Positions 38,684-48,031 of a DNA stretch of 64,000 nt are shown in pieces (position 1 is the first letter of the stretch; each line of letters begins with the position of its first letter). The stretch spans positions 20,016 to 84,015 of the forward strand of contig JAUZRZ010000062.1 in NCBI GenBank assembly GCA_030949945.1, in the 5' to 3' direction. Position numbers and translations under genes: made by a program. Source of the DNA: Sulfurimonas sp. (GTDB taxonomy: Bacteria > Campylobacterota > Campylobacteria > Campylobacterales > Sulfurimonadaceae). The notes under the pieces are model-generated. The model had not been told where the DNA came from, searched no databases, and worked only from the letters and a program-made list of their open reading frames with translations.

Positions 38684-40012
38684 TTATAATATATATCTAG
38701 AGAGGTCATCATCTTCAACAACCTCGTCTAATTTTTCATGTACGAGTTCTTTGGTAATAGTAAAAGTTGAACCTTTATGCTCATTGGCATCAAAACTCAC
38801 CTCTTCAAGTATATTTTCCAAAACTGTATGCAGACGTCTCGCTCCAATGTCTTCAGTGTTTTCATTTGCACGATGTGCAAGTTGTGCTATAGCTCTTATA
38901 GCATCATCCTCAAAGACAAGTTTCATTCCCTCAACACCTAAAAGTGCAATATACTGTTTGAGTAGAGAGTTTTGTGTTTGAGTGAGAATCGCATAGAGTG
39001 TCTCCTCTGTTAATGATTCAAGTTCAACACGCAGTGGAAAACGTCCCTGTAATTCAGGGATTAAATCACTTGGTTTACTAACATGAAATGCACCAGCAGC
39101 TATGAAAAGAATATGATCGGTATTGATAGTTCCATATTTAGTCGAGACACTGCTTCCTTCAACTATAGGAAGCAAATCTCTTTGTACTCCCTCTTTTGAT
39201 GGGTCGTTGCGTCCTTGGGACTTTTCACTTAGAGCAATTTTATCTATCTCATCAAGAAAAATAATACCACCATTTTCAGCACGACGAAGAGCCTCTGCAT
39301 TTATACTTGCTGAGTCAAGTAGTTTGTGTGCTGCTTCTTGTCGCAGAAGTGATTTTGCATCTTTTACTGTTACTTCTTTTTTATTGTCTTCTTTATTTAT
39401 GCTTGCAAAAACTTTAGAAAATGACTCTTGCACTTTCGCCATTTCAGGGGGAAGCCCACTATCATCAAACTCAACGTTGAGTTTTGCTAAGTCGAGCTCA
39501 ATTATTTTATCATCCATCTCACCAGACTCTACACGTGACTCCATTCCTTGAAGTAAACGCTGATAATCATCTTTTTTACTCTCACTAGCTGATGAAGGAA
39601 GAGGGGGTAAAAGTTTTTCAACTATTTTATTTAATACATAGTTGTCAATTTTAGAGCTGTTTTCTTCTTCTTTTTCTGCTTTTACAATACTGATAGAGTT
39701 TACAACTAAGTCTCGTATCATTGACTCAACATCACGACCAACAAAGCCTACTTCAGTATATTTACTCGCTTCTACTTTTATAAAAGGTACACTCATCATT
39801 TTGGCTAATCTGCGTGATATTTCAGTTTTACCAACACCAGTAGAACCAATCATAAGTATGTTTTTAGGCATGATTTCGTTTTGCATTACCTCATCTAGTT
39901 GCATACGACGGTATCTTGTACGTAGAGCAAGTGCAATAGTCTTTTTAGCTGCATTTTGACCAATAACATACTGGTCTAAATATTTTACAATCTCTTTGGG
40001 TGTTAAGTTCAT
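38684..40012 (-). CDS. hslU: HslU ATPase subunit of the HslUV protease
   Basis: 442 aa, intact. AAA+ unfoldase: start [17 protein letters not shown], Walker [18 protein letters not shown], pore loop [13 protein letters not shown], Walker [13 protein letters not shown], sensor region [11 protein letters not shown]-terminal tail DDLSRYIL that docks into HslV. The stop of hslV lies 3 bases upstream. Full length with no break. Confidence 0.96.
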   Translation of the reverse strand: MNLTPKEIVKYLDQYVIGQNAAKKTIALALRTRYRRMQLDEVMQNEIMPKNILMIGSTGVGKTEISRRLAKMMSVPFIKVEASKYTEVGFVGRDVESMIRDLVVNSISIVKAEKEEENSSKIDNYVLNKIVEKLLPPLPSSASESKKDDYQRLLQGMESRVESGEMDDKIIELDLAKLNVEFDDSGLPPEMAKVQESFSKVFASINKEDNKKEVTVKDAKSLLRQEAAHKLLDSASINAEALRRAENGGIIFLDEIDKIALSEKSQGRNDPSKEGVQRDLLPIVEGSSVSTKYGTINTDHILFIAAGAFHVSKPSDLIPELQGRFPLRVELESLTEETLYAILTQTQNSLLKQYIALLGVEGMKLVFEDDAIRAIAQLAHRANENTEDIGARRLHTVLENILEEVSFDANEHKGSTFTITKELVHEKLDEVVEDDDLSRYIL

Positions 40013-40015
40013 CTT

Positions 40016-40555
40016 TTACTTGCTCTCTAATGTTAAAGTTTTAATGTTATGGTTTGTGTAGATACAGAGATCACCTGCGATATGAAGAGACTCTTTGACA
40101 AGTTCTTCCTCATCAAGCATAGAGTGTTTTTTAAGAGCTCGTGCTGCAGATATAGCAAAGTTTCCACCTGAACCAATAGACGCTAACTCTCCATCTTCAG
40201 GTTCAACAACATCACCATTTCCCGTAAGTATAAAAATATGATCCTGATTCAAAACTATCATCATAGCTTCTAAGCGACGAAGAACCTTATCTTTGCGCCA
40301 AGCCTTAGAAAACTCAACAACGGACTTTAAAATATCCCCTTTTTTGTTATCTAAAAACTCTTCAAACATATCAAATAGATTAAAAGCATCTGCAGTACTA
40401 CCTGCAAATCCAGCAAGAATTTTACCATGGTGAAGAGTACGAATTTTAGTAGCATTACCTTTGAGAACTGAATCCCCAAAAGTAACTTGCCCATCTCCGC
40501 CTATTACTGCTTTGTTTTTTGACTTGTATGCAAGTATAGTAGTAGCATCAAACAT
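40016..40555 (-). CDS. hslV: HslV peptidase subunit
   Basis: ATG at 40555 is chosen because it gives the canonical N-terminus [10 protein letters not shown], where processing exposes the catalytic Thr. Further motifs: [27 protein letters not shown] and [15 protein letters not shown]. 179 aa. Forms the dodecameric chamber with HslU. An upstream in-frame ATG adds ten residues that would block the Thr and is unlikely. Confidence 0.95.
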   Translation of the reverse strand: MFDATTILAYKSKNKAVIGGDGQVTFGDSVLKGNATKIRTLHHGKILAGFAGSTADAFNLFDMFEEFLDNKKGDILKSVVEFSKAWRKDKVLRRLEAMMIVLNQDHIFILTGNGDVVEPEDGELASIGSGGNFAISAARALKKHSMLDEEELVKESLHIAGDLCIYTNHNIKTLTLESK

Positions 40556-40642
40556 TATTATTTGTCTCCTTGAGCCTGAATACATTCAGTCTCAATTCCT
40601 CTCACTGAAGCTACACCTATCGATGAGATAAAAAAAGACATT

Positions 40643-41092
40643 TTACTTCTCGCCTTGAACATCTACATGCAGAGTTGCATGAATCCCATGACCTAGTTTA
40701 AGGTCTAAGTCATGTTCTCCAACAGTTTTTATGACTTTTTTATCAGTGATATGCTTTTTATCAATAGCAATACCATGCTGCTCAAAAAGTGCATGAGCCA
40801 CTTCCTCTTTTGTGATAGAACCAAAAAGGTGACCATTGTCTCCCATCTTTTTAGTGATAATAACTTCGGCTTTTTCAAGCTTAAGAGCATTTTCTTTTTG
40901 TAGAGCAATATCAGCAGCTAAGTTAGCAGCAGCTTCTTCTTCATCTTTTTTATGTTGTGCTAAAATCTCTGGAGTTGCAGCCTTAGCAAAACCTTTTGCA
41001 ATTAAAAAGTTTTTACCATAACCATCTTTAACTTCTTTTACTTCACCTGCTTTTCCAAGACTTTTTACATCTTTTATGAGTAAAACTTTCAT
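40643..41092 (-). CDS. rplI: 50S ribosomal protein L9
   Basis: 149 aa, intact. Start KVLLIKDVKSLGKAGEVKEV is the L9 signature, with GYGKNFLIAKGFA following; a long central helix links to the C-terminal rRNA-binding domain (LFGSITKEEVA). The stop of the FTR-rhodanese gene overlaps its start by one base (41092), so it is coupled. Downstream is hslV after an 87-base gap. Confidence 0.96.
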   Translation of the reverse strand: MKVLLIKDVKSLGKAGEVKEVKDGYGKNFLIAKGFAKAATPEILAQHKKDEEEAAANLAADIALQKENALKLEKAEVIITKKMGDNGHLFGSITKEEVAHALFEQHGIAIDKKHITDKKVIKTVGEHDLDLKLGHGIHATLHVDVQGEK

Positions 41093-41829
41093 TATCTTTC
41101 AATTTCTCCACTGTAAGAAACTATACCACCTGTAAGATTTCCTAGTTTTTTATAACCTAAATCAGGCATAATTCGAGCTACATGAGCAGAACGGCTACCT
41201 ACATGACAGTAAAGAATAATATTTTCATCTTTGTCTAGTTTTGCTTCTTCGAGTGTTTGATAAAAACTACTTGTTGGTACTAAAGAATCAGCACCTTTTA
41301 TGTGACCCATTTCCCACTCCATATGCTCTCTTACATCAACAAGTTTAAAGTCAACCATACCGAGTTCTCTAGCTTCAAGAAGTGCTACAAGCTCATCAGA
41401 ATCAATTTCTGCTTGGTTTACAAGTGTTTCACACTCTTCTTTAGTCAAGCCTCTTGAGTGAGTATGAACAGCTTCTTCTAGTCCTAACTCAGTTCTTTTT
41501 GCAGCTGCAAACTCTGGAGTACAGAAGATACCACAGTGACAAGAACCAGTTTGGGGAATCTCTTTTTCAATAGCAGGTGTACAAGGACAAATTCTATCAT
41601 CAACTGATTTAAATTTTCCATCTACCTCTTCTACCATAAAGCAGGGACAAAAAAGTTTGTTGTACATCATCTTGTTTCGAGCAAGACCCATTTGTACACC
41701 TTCGTTTACATCTTGTTGTGGGTTATATTCCCAACCAAATTGTTTAATTACTTTATCTGTAAATTTTACAGTTTTTTCCATTCTCTCTATAAATTCAGGT
41801 GAATTCATATCTATTTTAATCATACTCAT
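41092..41829 (-). CDS. ferredoxin:thioredoxin reductase catalytic domain fused to rhodanese
   Basis: 245 aa. Residues 1-110 carry the FTR beta-subunit cluster and disulfide pattern: FCPCF (61-63), ICPCT (81-83) and SCHC (97-99), spaced 17 and 13 rather than the plant 16 and 8. Residues 155-245 are a rhodanese domain with [19 protein letters not shown] and active-site loop YCHVGSRS (Cys208). FTR reduces a partner disulfide with ferredoxin electrons; rhodanese carries persulfide sulfur. The fusion suggests ferredoxin-driven reduction of a sulfur carrier or of its own persulfide. It overlaps the argG stop by 14 bases. Confidence 0.88.
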   Translation of the reverse strand: MSMIKIDMNSPEFIERMEKTVKFTDKVIKQFGWEYNPQQDVNEGVQMGLARNKMMYNKLFCPCFMVEEVDGKFKSVDDRICPCTPAIEKEIPQTGSCHCGIFCTPEFAAAKRTELGLEEAVHTHSRGLTKEECETLVNQAEIDSDELVALLEARELGMVDFKLVDVREHMEWEMGHIKGADSLVPTSSFYQTLEEAKLDKDENIILYCHVGSRSAHVARIMPDLGYKKLGNLTGGIVSYSGEIER

Positions 41830-43066
41830 TATTTAACTCCTCTTTTTTTCCAGATATTATATGACGAAGTGCATTTAAACGAATAAAGCCTTCTGCATCT
41901 TTTTGATTATAAACTTCATCTTCTTCAAATGTTGAATGCTCTTCTGAGTATAAAGAGATATCAGATTCACGTCCTACAACTTCAACATTTCCTTTATAAA
42001 GTTTCAATTTAACAGTTCCTTGTACATACTTTTGAGTTGTATCAATAGCTGCTTGTAGCATTTCACGTTCCGGTGAGAACCAAAAGCCATTATAGATAAG
42101 TTCAGCATACTTTGCAATCATTCCATCTTTCATATGTGCTTCTTCACGGTCTAGACAAATTGACTCAATTGCACGGTGTGCTTTTAGCATAATTGTCCCA
42201 CCTGGAGTCTCATAACAACCACGAGCTTTCATACCAACAAAACGATTTTCTACGATATCAATTCTACCAATACCATGTTTATTACCATATTCGTTTAGTG
42301 TACGAAGCATTGTTGCAGGGCTTAACTCTTTCCCATTAAGTGCAACAGGGTCACCATTTTTGTAGCTAATAGTTATATACTCTTTCTCATCAGGAGCATT
42401 CTCAGGAGAATTTGACCATAACCACATTGACTCCTCTGGTTCATTCATAGGATTTTCTAAGTGAAGACCCTCGTATGAGATATGAAGAAGGTTTGCATCC
42501 ATAGAGTAGGGGCTAACAGTTGGATTACCCTCAGCATCTAAATGTTTTGCATCGATTTCTATTCCATGTTTTCTAGCATATGTTAAAAGTTTTTCACGAG
42601 AGTTAAGGTCCCACTCTCTCCATGGTGCGATTACTGTGATGTCAGGATTGAGTCCAAGATAGCCAAGCTCAAATCTTACTTGGTCATTTCCTTTTCCTGT
42701 TGCTCCATGACTAACAGCATCTGCCCCCATTTTTTTTGCTATTTCTATCTGTTTCTTAGCGATAAGTGGACGGGCTATAGAAGTTCCTAAAAGATATTCA
42801 CCCTCATAAATAGCATTAGCTCTAAACATTGGAAACACATAGTCTTTAACAAACTCTTCTTGAACATCTAAAATAAAAATATTTTCTGGTTTAATTCCAT
42901 TAGCAAGTGCCTTTAGTCGAGCAGGTTCAACCTCTTCTCCTTGACCGAGATCAGCCGTAAAGGTAATAACTTCAGCCTTGTACTCTTCTTGTAGCCATTT
43001 TAAAATAACACTAGTATCAAGTCCTCCAGAATATGCGAGGACTACTTTTTTTACTTCTTTCTTCAT
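41816..43066 (-). CDS. argG: argininosuccinate synthase
   Basis: Joins citrulline and aspartate with ATP in arginine synthesis. 416 aa, intact. N-type ATP loop [18 protein letters not shown], then [27 protein letters not shown] and [14 protein letters not shown]. The order argG, then rplI, hslV, hslU, era matches Campylobacter, apart from the FTR-rhodanese gene inserted here. Confidence 0.97.
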   Translation of the reverse strand: MKKEVKKVVLAYSGGLDTSVILKWLQEEYKAEVITFTADLGQGEEVEPARLKALANGIKPENIFILDVQEEFVKDYVFPMFRANAIYEGEYLLGTSIARPLIAKKQIEIAKKMGADAVSHGATGKGNDQVRFELGYLGLNPDITVIAPWREWDLNSREKLLTYARKHGIEIDAKHLDAEGNPTVSPYSMDANLLHISYEGLHLENPMNEPEESMWLWSNSPENAPDEKEYITISYKNGDPVALNGKELSPATMLRTLNEYGNKHGIGRIDIVENRFVGMKARGCYETPGGTIMLKAHRAIESICLDREEAHMKDGMIAKYAELIYNGFWFSPEREMLQAAIDTTQKYVQGTVKLKLYKGNVEVVGRESDISLYSEEHSTFEEDEVYNQKDAEGFIRLNALRHIISGKKEELNNEYD

Positions 43067-43140
43067 ATGATAACCTTATAATAGAGTAATAATTAACGCG
43101 ATTATATCAAAAAAAATGTGAGATAATGCTTATAAGAAAC

Positions 43141-43220
43141 TAGGAGTCTGTCGGGTTAATCTAATTGAATAGAAAATTTCAGCTTTTTCAGTTAAATTAG
43201 ATTAATCCGACAGACTCTTA
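43141..43220. mobile_element. MITE-like element: long terminal inverted repeats flanked by TA
   Basis: Arms at 43144-43166 and 43195-43217 are complementary over 23 bases with one mismatch (GAGTCTGTCGG at the outer ends), with a 28-base AT-rich centre. TA dinucleotides flank the element (43141-43142 and 43219-43220), as for Tc1/IS630-type insertion. It lies in the 208-base gap between flaG and argG and codes for nothing. A bidirectional terminator is the alternative, but no U-run follows either arm. Confidence 0.5.
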
Positions 43221-43274
43221 AAGTAGAGTAATTATATAAGAGTAAATGAAGATTGATTTAAAGGATAGAACTTT

Positions 43275-43658
43275 TTACCCTTTAGAGTCAAATAAAATAC
43301 CAGTAACTTCTTGCATTTTTGGAAGAAAATCTTGTGCTTGTTCAGCTGGAAATCTTCTAATCATTTTACTAGTTTGTGCATCAATAACAGAAACATAAAA
43401 TATATCTTGTGAATCAACACCAAACTTTAGATTAGTATTCATAGGCTGAAGGGCTTTATTGAGCTCTTTTACTAAAGTTTCAACATCTTTTGAAGAATTA
43501 ATCTTTCTTTCAGAACTTGATACTTCTTGTTGTAGTTCCTTTACAATATTTTGTTCTTGTGTCTGTGTTTGAACATTTTCTTGAGCAACTTTTGCCTGAG
43601 TTTGAGGTGTGATTACCTGTGATTGTTGCTGTTTTGCTACATTTGCTATGCCATCCAT
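43275..43658 (-). CDS. flaG: FlaG family flagellar protein
   Basis: 127 aa. The N-terminal 55 residues are Gln/Val-rich and disordered; the C-terminal part has ELNKALQPMNTNLKFGVD, FYVSVIDAQTSKMIRRFP and MQEVTGILFDSKG, the FlaG domain. FlaG influences filament length in Campylobacter and related bacteria. AAGGAG lies before the ATG and a strong sigma28 promoter lies 40-66 bases upstream. A single-gene transcript is likely. Confidence 0.85.
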   Translation of the reverse strand: MDGIANVAKQQQSQVITPQTQAKVAQENVQTQTQEQNIVKELQQEVSSSERKINSSKDVETLVKELNKALQPMNTNLKFGVDSQDIFYVSVIDAQTSKMIRRFPAEQAQDFLPKMQEVTGILFDSKG

Positions 43659-43697
43659 GACGTGCTCCTTAAGCTTTAAGTATAGATATTAGAAGTA

Positions 43698-43724
43698 ATA
43701 TCGACTGAATATTTTGAAACTTTA
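43698..43724 (-). promoter_or_regulatory. sigma28 (FliA) promoter for flaG
   Basis: On the minus strand the sequence is TAAAGTTT, 11 bases, GTCGATAT. The FliA consensus is TAAAGTTT-N11-GCCGATAA, so the -35 is perfect, the spacing exact and the -10 differs at two positions. It ends 40 bases before the flaG start. The downstream gene is a late flagellar gene, which fits. Confidence 0.8.
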
Positions 43725-43779
43725 ATAAAATTTATACTTTTTTTGGATTTCTCTCTTTTTTTATGATAGTCTTGCATTA

Positions 43780-44985
43780 ATGAAAGATTATATAAACCTA
43801 TTAAAATCACATCCAGTACTACTAAGACTCTCATCAATTCAACTTATTTCATATTTTGGTGCATGGTTCTCAAATGTAGCGATTTATACACTACTTTTAG
43901 AGATGAATGTAAGTGCTAAAGTTGTAGCATTTGTTGCAATGTTACATTTTTTAGCTGGAGTGATTCAGGCTCCCATTTCAGGTGTAATTATCGATAGAAT
44001 AAATCCAAAAAAACTTATGCTCTCACTTATTAGTATCGAAATTTTAGCAACATTTTGTCTTATATTTATCACAGAGGTCTCTGACTTATACTTACTTTAT
44101 ATACTTATATTTTTAAAGATGGCAGCAGCTTCATTTTATTTTACAACAGAGATGTCACTTTTACCTAAAATACTCGATGGAAATAAACTCCAAAAAGCAA
44201 ATGAAATTCACTCTATTATATGGTCACTCTCTTACACCTTAGGGATGGCTATTAGTGGTTTTGTAGTTTATGCATTTGGTGTAAAAATCGCATTTTTACT
44301 TGACTCTTTTATGTTTGTACTTGCGTTTTTCTTACTCTTTAAACTTGAGATACAAGTTACTATGAACCCTGTAAAAGAGAAATTTTTGAGTATGATGGTA
44401 GATACTTTTTCATATCTTAAACAAACACCCAAGGCTCTTTATTTGATGATAGTACATGCTTTTGTTGGATTAACTGCGTTTGATGCTCTTGTCGCACTGA
44501 TGGTTGAGAAGTACTATGCTTCAATTATTGCTACTTCTTTGGCACTTGGACTTATGCACTCTGCTCGTGCAGTTGGTTTAGTAGTTGGACCCATTATTTT
44601 AGGAAAATGGATAAACAATAAGAGAATTATTTATCTTTTTATTGGTCAAGGTTTTGGAGTATGGTTATGGGCATATATGATGCATAACTTTTATCTCTCC
44701 TTAGCTGCGAGTGTTGTAGTTGGATTTTTTACGACAACATTATGGTCTTATACCTATACACTATTACAAAAAAATATTGATGAGAAGTACTATGGTAGAA
44801 TAGTAGCTTATAACGATATGATGTTTTTAAGTTCAGCTGCGTTTACCTCTTATATGATAGGTTTACTTGCAACAGATGATTTCTCTTTAGAGTCGATAGC
44901 TGTTATTATGGGTATGATGTTTATTATCGGTGGTGCTTATTATGCTTGGGTACTTCATAGAGAAAAGTTAGAGGAAATTTCATGA
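43780..44985 (+). CDS. MFS transporter
   Basis: 401 aa with about 12 membrane segments. The loop after helix 2-3, SGVIIDRINPKKLML, is the MFS motif-A position (usually GxxxDRxGR). Helices are regularly spaced and the protein ends in a short basic tail. It resembles MFS efflux proteins, but no substrate can be assigned. It is followed by two small genes with 4-base overlaps. Confidence 0.85.
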   Translation: MKDYINLLKSHPVLLRLSSIQLISYFGAWFSNVAIYTLLLEMNVSAKVVAFVAMLHFLAGVIQAPISGVIIDRINPKKLMLSLISIEILATFCLIFITEVSDLYLLYILIFLKMAAASFYFTTEMSLLPKILDGNKLQKANEIHSIIWSLSYTLGMAISGFVVYAFGVKIAFLLDSFMFVLAFFLLFKLEIQVTMNPVKEKFLSMMVDTFSYLKQTPKALYLMIVHAFVGLTAFDALVALMVEKYYASIIATSLALGLMHSARAVGLVVGPIILGKWINNKRIIYLFIGQGFGVWLWAYMMHNFYLSLAASVVVGFFTTTLWSYTYTLLQKNIDEKYYGRIVAYNDMMFLSSAAFTSYMIGLLATDDFSLESIAVIMGMMFIIGGAYYAWVLHREKLEEIS

Positions 44986-45236
44986 TTAGTTTTGCTGTTA
45001 TAGGTGGATTACTTTTAAATATAGGTGCATTTTTAACCTTCAAGGGTAAGATATATGAAGCGGTAGCTGTTTATCTTTTAGCTGATATATGTTGGATAGT
45101 TATGGCTTATCAAAGAGATGATATGTGGGGAGTGGCTTCTATATTTGTCGGGGTCACATTTGGACTGCTTGCATTTTTAAAGATGAAAAGTGGAAAAATG
45201 AATAAAAATATAAATATAAATAAGGCAGAAAAATGA
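44982..45236 (+). CDS. small membrane protein (84 aa)
   Basis: Three hydrophobic segments (SFAVIGGLLLNIGAFLTF; AVAVYLLADICWIVMAY; WGVASIFVGVTFGLLAFL) and a basic, Asn/Lys-rich tail. It overlaps the MFS stop (ATGA) and its own stop overlaps the next start. The family is not recognised; co-translation suggests it works with the transporter. Confidence 0.65.
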   Translation: MISFAVIGGLLLNIGAFLTFKGKIYEAVAVYLLADICWIVMAYQRDDMWGVASIFVGVTFGLLAFLKMKSGKMNKNININKAEK

Positions 45237-45502
45237 TATATAAATCGAGTGAGGGAGACTTAGAACTAGATAATATTACAAGGCTTTATCCAGCAGTTGT
45301 TGTAGATATGCAAGGGGAGATTGCTGAGATGAGTTTAGAGTGGGAAGAACTTTATGGAGATAAGGTAAAGATTGTCCATTATGTACTTGTCTTTGATTTT
45401 ACACCTTTAAATGAAGATGTAAAAGATCGTACAACACTCATCTTTGAGACAAAAGAGGCACTGATAGCTGAGATTCAAGAGGTAGCAAAATACTTAGACT
45501 AA
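45233..45502 (+). CDS. conserved hypothetical protein (89 aa)
   Basis: Small acidic soluble protein: SEGDLELDNITRLYPAVVVD, then EMSLEWEELYGDKVKIVHY and TTLIFETKEALIAEIQEVA. Alternating strands and helices suggest a compact alpha/beta fold. No signal peptide. Start overlaps the previous stop. The family is not recognised. Confidence 0.6.
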   Translation: MIYKSSEGDLELDNITRLYPAVVVDMQGEIAEMSLEWEELYGDKVKIVHYVLVFDFTPLNEDVKDRTTLIFETKEALIAEIQEVAKYLD

Positions 45503-45508
45503 TCTCAA

Positions 45509-46815
45509 ATGATACAAAGCAGGTATTTAAACTTGCACTTCCTGCAGCACTCAAGCACCTTGTAGATATACTTCAAATCCTGATAGATATGCTAATGGTG
45601 GGTGTTATATCAACCGCAGCTCTTGCCGCAGTTGGTTTAAGTATGCAGTTTATGATGATAATAAATGTACTAATGACTCTATATGTAGTGGGAGGAAATG
45701 TTCTTATCTCACGTTTCATTGGTCAGGGTCGTAAACGCAGGGCCTCATCTCTACTATATTCACTCGTGATTTTTGCCATACTGTTTTCATTTTTTGTAAG
45801 TGTCGCTGGATATTTTGGAAGTAGTTTTATTTATGAAGTTATGGGGTCCGCTCCTGATGTAGTAGAGCAGGGGAGCATGTACTTTAAAATACTTTCTCTA
45901 GGCTTAGTAGTCATTTTTATAGATAACCTTCTTTACAATGCACTCTCAGCAGCAGGAGATACAAAAAGTTCACTCTACATAAAGCTTGTATCAGCATCTG
46001 TAAACGCAGGACTCAATTATGTTTTAATCTTTGGGCATTTTGGTTTTGAGGCGATGGGCATAGAAGGTGCAGCTATTGCTACAATAATAGCTTACAGTTT
46101 TAATGTTTTCGCCTACTATATTTTGATAAAAAAGATGAACTCAAAACTCGACTTTTTACCACTTATAAGAGTAAAAGATTTGATTCGCGTTTGGCATGTG
46201 GGTTGGGGTGCAGCACTCGATAGAGGTATATCGAGTATGAGTTTTATAATTTTTGTAAGTATTATAACAGCATACGGAACAGCAGAACTAGCAGGATACC
46301 AAGTTGGTTTGAGAGTTGAGGGTATCGCGTTTATGCCAGGTTTTGGCTTTGCAATAGCGGCAATGGCACTTATAGGACAGAGTATAGGGGCAAATAACTA
46401 TGATAAAGCTTATGATTTTGGGATTATAAGTGGTCGAATTGCTTATGTCTTTATGGGAAGTGTTGGCTTTGTTATGATACTTGTTCCAGAGTATTTAGTT
46501 GGATTTTTCACTAAAGATACACTCACGGTAGCCGTAGCATCAAAGTATCTCATACTCGTTGGACTAGCACAAATTCCACTCGCAATAGTTTTTGTATACT
46601 CTTCAGCCATTAGAGGTGCAGGTGCTACAAAAACAACACTCAAGATAAATGTTTTAAGTTTATGGATATTAAGAGTCATTCCCTCATATATTGCATATAA
46701 AATGGGTTATGGAGTTGTGGCTATATTTATCATTATGAATATCGAAACCCTTATAAAAGGGCTCGTTTACTGGTATATTTATCAAAAACGCGAGTGGTTA
46801 CATACTAAAGTCTAA
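45509..46815 (+). CDS. MATE family efflux transporter, probable one-base loss after the start
   Basis: About 12 membrane segments, with LALPAALKHLVDILQILIDMLMVG at the N-terminus and RGAGATKTTLKINVLSLW late; this is the MATE/DinF pattern, Na+- or H+-driven drug export. In the main frame the N-terminus extends upstream of ATG 45589 to TKQVFKLALPAALKH, but no start codon is found in that frame. ATG at 45509 with one base missing at about 45511 would give M-x-T-K-Q-V-F and 435 aa, the usual length. Without this the first helix is lost. Family certain, start inferred. Confidence 0.85.
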
Positions 46816-46821
46816 GTATAT

Positions 46822-47857
46822 TTATGCTTTGTGGTTGTCAACTGTTGGAGGAACACTATTTCCACTAGCTTGGAGTGAAAGTGCCTCTTTATGTAGTGTG
46901 TAGTGTTCTCGTACAACTTGTGCGAGTTTCTCTTTTGTAGGCACATCAATAGCCCCATCTTCACCTATCACAGATGCAAGTTTTTTTACAAGTTCATCTT
47001 GTGGCGTTTGGACTTTTGCAGCCCATGAAAGTAGAAGCTCTCTGTTTATGTGTGTTGGGAGAGAACCCATAATACCTACATCATTTTGTGAATGTACAAG
47101 AAGTCCTGATGTTGTACCACGATCAAGTGTAAGTACTTGAAAAAGATAGAGTGTGTGGTAGTCTAATTGTGTCTGTTTATCCTCTGTTCTTATCTCTTTT
47201 CTTTGCTCAAACGCGAGAGTGATTATGTCTATATAGGCATCTATGATACCCTCACCAAAACTCTGTGCTAAAAGAGAGTCTTGCTTTTTATCTGCTGTAA
47301 AATAGTTCTCAAGATAGAAGTGTGATACTCCGCGTTTACGACTAAGGGCAGGAATGTCAAAGTACTTTTCCCCTTGGAGTTTTCCCTCTGTATATGTTCC
47401 TCCAGCTAAATCTCTTAAAGCATTATCAAACGCCACCTTATCTTCATTATGTTGCACACTAGGGTTCAAGTCCGCCATAACACGCCAGTAAGCTGTGCCA
47501 TCACGCATCTCAGTTTGGCTTATGTGGATATGAACAGAAGGTACATGAGGATTACGAGGATGGATGATAGTCGAGATAGCGGTAGCAGAACTTAGCTGTT
47601 TCTCGGGCATATCATCATAATGCACTTGAGAAACATTTACACTTCCTGTATTAAACAGAGTGGTAGTCACGAGCCTCAAAGCGACTCCCTCCACCATGAA
47701 TCCCATCATCACGAAACCAAATCACTTCTTCAAAAGGTTTCTTCTCTCCAATTTCATGTGAAAGAGCAGAAAGTTTATCTGCAAACCTTGTTTGTAAACC
47801 TCTAACAAGTTTGTAAGCATCTTGTGCATTTTTTGATTTAGCCATTATCATTTTCAT
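46822..47857 (-). CDS. hemF: oxygen-dependent coproporphyrinogen III oxidase, split by one frameshift
   Basis: Converts coproporphyrinogen III to protoporphyrinogen IX using O2, in haem synthesis. Motifs: HGGGSRFEARD, then SQVHYDDMPEK, IIHPRNPHVPSVHIHISQ, RVMADLNPS and GVSHFYLENYF. An extra base at 47665 (coding GAC-T-ACC) splits it after EARD. Corrected length about 344 aa from ATG 47857; TTG 47869 or the ATGs at 47851 and 47845 are alternatives, none with a clear ribosome site. Convergent with the MATE gene. Confidence 0.9.
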
Positions 47858-47923
47858 ATATGTATCCAAATTTGTTTTTTCTATTTTAACAAGATTTAGA
47901 TTAATATTTGATGTTATAAAGAG

Positions 47924-48031
47924 CTACTTAAACTTCTTCACCAAATATATTCCAAGCCCAACACCAATAAATATCAAGGCTACAGTAAGCCCGATAAATT
48001 CTAATGTAACGGGCTCTGCGAAGTTAGGCAA
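47924..48031 (-). CDS. possible small single-span membrane protein (35 aa)
   Basis: A short frame starting with TTG inside the end of ileS: PNFAEPVTLEFIGLTVALI, then a glycine-rich hydrophobic span and YLVKKFK. One membrane helix with a basic end is the form of many real small proteins, and coding stops exactly as the spacer begins. No ribosome site or ATG is seen, so it may be chance. Confidence 0.35.
   Translation of the reverse strand: MPNFAEPVTLEFIGLTVALIFIGVGLGIYLVKKFK

Noticed and set aside
43141..43220. Rho-independent terminator for flaG
   Set aside because: There is no U-run after either arm, and TA flanks fit an inserted element better.
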